Below are positions 6,979 through 7,996 of a stretch of DNA of 7,996 nucleotides, piece after piece (within the stretch, counting starts at the first letter, position 1; each line of letters begins with the position of its first letter). The stretch lies in the NCBI GenBank assembly GCA_903854175.1, contig CAINVQ010000126.1:1-7996 (forward strand). The letters run 5' to 3'. A program made the translations under genes and the position numbers. The notes under the pieces were generated by a model. The model did no database searches and was not told the DNA's origin. It saw nothing but the letters and a program-made list of their open reading frames with translations. This stretch comes from an uncultured Actinomycetes bacterium. Lineage in GTDB: Bacteria > Actinomycetota > Acidimicrobiia > Acidimicrobiales > RAAP-2.

Positions 6979-7758
6979 ATGCTGGATCAGTCACTTCGCA
7001 ACGAGCTCGAGGGATACATGCTTGCCGACGAGTACCTACTTGGTGAGATTTTTACTCTCTATAAAGATGGTGTTGTTGATGCGAAAGAACTCGTCGCGGG
7101 AACAAGTGCGACTAATCGAGGTGTGATCTACAACAACCTCGCAATGATTCGAGCCCTCTTGGACAGCAAAGTGCCGAGCGGTGCATCGATGTCACGTCAA
7201 TCCGCTTGGGCTGTCGGGCGCATCATGAAGAACAATCCAACGATGAGTGCGCCTCTCAAGGATTATCTAAGCCACCTCAAACTTTCATTAGAAGAAAACA
7301 CCAACAGCATGACCGCTGTCCTCCATGACGTCGACAAGATTGATCGACAGTCTGATGCTCTGGCTCGTCAAGCGGTCGGCATTCAAAACGGCATCTACGT
7401 TTACAGCTTTCCGACTTACCTACATTTCGGAACTATCGAAGATCAAGAGTTGTACTGGGTCAAAATTGGCTCAACCAAGAACTCTGTCTGGCAGCGCATC
7501 GTCGAACAAAATCGTCAAACTTCGATGCCGGAAGATCCGAAGCTTCTTCGTATTTATCACAAAGAAAACATGGTCATTGAAGAGATTGAAAAGAAGTTCC
7601 ACTCAACGTTGGAGCGCGTGGGTCACGAGCGAAGCGCTGCTCGTCGTACTAAAGCCGGAACTGAGTGGTTTGCTACAACCCTAGACGCAATTGATGCGAT
7701 TGCGGAGTTGATGGATTTACAGATCGAAAAGTACGAAGCGTCTGAAGAGAACATCTAG
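6979..7758 (+). CDS. GIY-YIG nuclease family protein, T5orf172-type domain
   Basis: The 259-residue protein is encoded 26 bases after hsdR, probably in the same transcript. The C-terminal half is a GIY-YIG domain. GIY (138-140) and VKIG (161-164, the YIG position) form the core strands. R173 is the likely catalytic arginine and E202, in EEIEKKFH, the likely metal-binding glutamate. EWF (229-231) is the terminal motif seen in T5orf172 domains. The first 130 residues are mostly helical, include a basic stretch near 71-85 (SRQSAWAVGRIMKNN), and match no domain I recognise. A short purine run (GAAAG/GAAGAAAAG, about 6963-6976) precedes the ATG. GIY-YIG proteins occur next to restriction systems, and some are themselves restriction nucleases. 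A role as accessory nuclease or regulator of this operon is inference. Local composition (29/60 GC at 7441-7500) resembles hsdR. Confidence 0.85.
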   Translation: MLDQSLRNELEGYMLADEYLLGEIFTLYKDGVVDAKELVAGTSATNRGVIYNNLAMIRALLDSKVPSGASMSRQSAWAVGRIMKNNPTMSAPLKDYLSHLKLSLEENTNSMTAVLHDVDKIDRQSDALARQAVGIQNGIYVYSFPTYLHFGTIEDQELYWVKIGSTKNSVWQRIVEQNRQTSMPEDPKLLRIYHKENMVIEEIEKKFHSTLERVGHERSAARRTKAGTEWFATTLDAIDAIAELMDLQIEKYEASEENI

Positions 7759-7772
7759 TGTCCGAAGGAATC

Positions 7773-7777
7773 AGGAG
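7773..7777 (+). promoter_or_regulatory. Shine-Dalgarno sequence of the last gene
   Basis: AGGAG lies 5 bases before the ATG at 7783. It is the clearest ribosome-binding site in the window and fixes the start of the partial gene at the right edge. Confidence 0.7.
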
Positions 7778-7782
7778 AGAAC

Positions 7783-7996
7783 ATGCCAGTAAAAAGTAAA
7801 GACAAGTCGCTGGTTGGCGCGGCAGGGGAGCATCTTGTCCTCTCAAGACTGCTAGCTCGGGACCTATTGGCTTCTCAGGCGCCTCGTGGCACGCGCAAGG
7901 CGGATGTACTGGTAAACCCACTGGACGGTGGAAAGCCCCGCCTGATTCAGGTTAAAACGCGCACAGCAGATGGCAAAACTCTTGGTTGGCATATGG
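7783..7996 (+). CDS. PD-(D/E)XK nuclease-like protein, 3' end cut by window edge
   Basis: Seventy-one codons are visible and the frame runs off the window. After a basic start (PVKSKDK) the product reads GAAGEHLVLSRLLAR (residues 12-26), then KADVLV (39-44) and IQVKTR (55-60). E16, D41 and Q56-x-K58 form the acidic-helix, D and (E/Q)xK pattern of small PD-(D/E)XK nucleases related to Holliday-junction resolvases and some restriction enzymes. Q in place of E is tolerated in several such families. The gene starts 24 bases after the GIY-YIG stop and has its own strong ribosome-binding site, so it may belong to the same operon. Hand counts give about 60% GC (37/60 at 7801-7860, 36/60 at 7861-7920), well above hsdR and the GIY-YIG gene, suggesting another origin or resident chromosome. 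The missing C-terminus prevents a firmer call. Confidence 0.7.
   Translation, partial: MPVKSKDKSLVGAAGEHLVLSRLLARDLLASQAPRGTRKADVLVNPLDGGKPRLIQVKTRTADGKTLGWHM

Noticed and set aside
7673..7921. Minus-strand 82-codon frame opposite the last two genes
   Set aside because: It is Pro/Cys-rich with no motif. The + strand frame has a strong ribosome-binding site and nuclease-like motifs.
1..7996. CRISPR array, insertion sequence or integrase gene
   Set aside because: No regularly spaced repeats, no transposase or integrase motifs and no terminal inverted repeats were seen on either strand.

Overview
The window looks like one end of a tRNA-anchored defence (restriction-modification) island in a bacterium of moderate GC content. 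It holds no rRNA, phage structural gene, integrase or transposase, so the host is uncertain. The tRNA-Arg gene has no encoded CCA tail and several genes use ctc/atc/aag-rich codons. That would fit a lower-GC actinobacterium, but this is a weak inference.

Layout, left to right, with all genes on the + strand. Bases 67-139 are tRNA-Arg(CCT), followed by a small hairpin. Bases 221-862 encode an AT-rich DUF3800 protein with an RNase H-like fold. Bases 863-1197 are a 335-base gap with two inverted repeats and no convincing gene. Bases 1198-6952 are a complete Type I restriction-modification operon in the order hsdM-hsdS-hsdR. Both junctions are ATGA stop/start overlaps, and HsdM and HsdR match the Type IC (EcoR124I-like) family in length and motifs. 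Bases 6979-7758 encode a GIY-YIG (T5orf172-type) protein with an unrecognised N-terminal half. From 7783 to the window edge is the start of a GC-rich gene for a small PD-(D/E)XK-nuclease-like protein.

How the parts work together: HsdM and HsdS form the sequence-specific adenine methyltransferase that protects host DNA. With HsdR they form a complex that translocates and cuts unmodified DNA. The GIY-YIG gene follows hsdR by 26 bases and is probably co-transcribed. The PD-(D/E)XK gene follows by 24 bases. Both are candidate accessory nucleases of the same defence unit, but their roles are not shown by the sequence.

Base composition is patchy. Single 60-base lines counted by hand give about 32-40% GC in the DUF3800 gene and about 53% at the start of hsdM. 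They give about 30% from late hsdM through the first half of hsdS, 45-53% in the rest of hsdS and in hsdR, and about 60% in the last gene. This suggests assembly from several sources, including a likely exchange of the first DNA-recognition domain of HsdS. The tRNA T-stem carries an A-C mismatch that could be a scar of integration in the tRNA 3' half.
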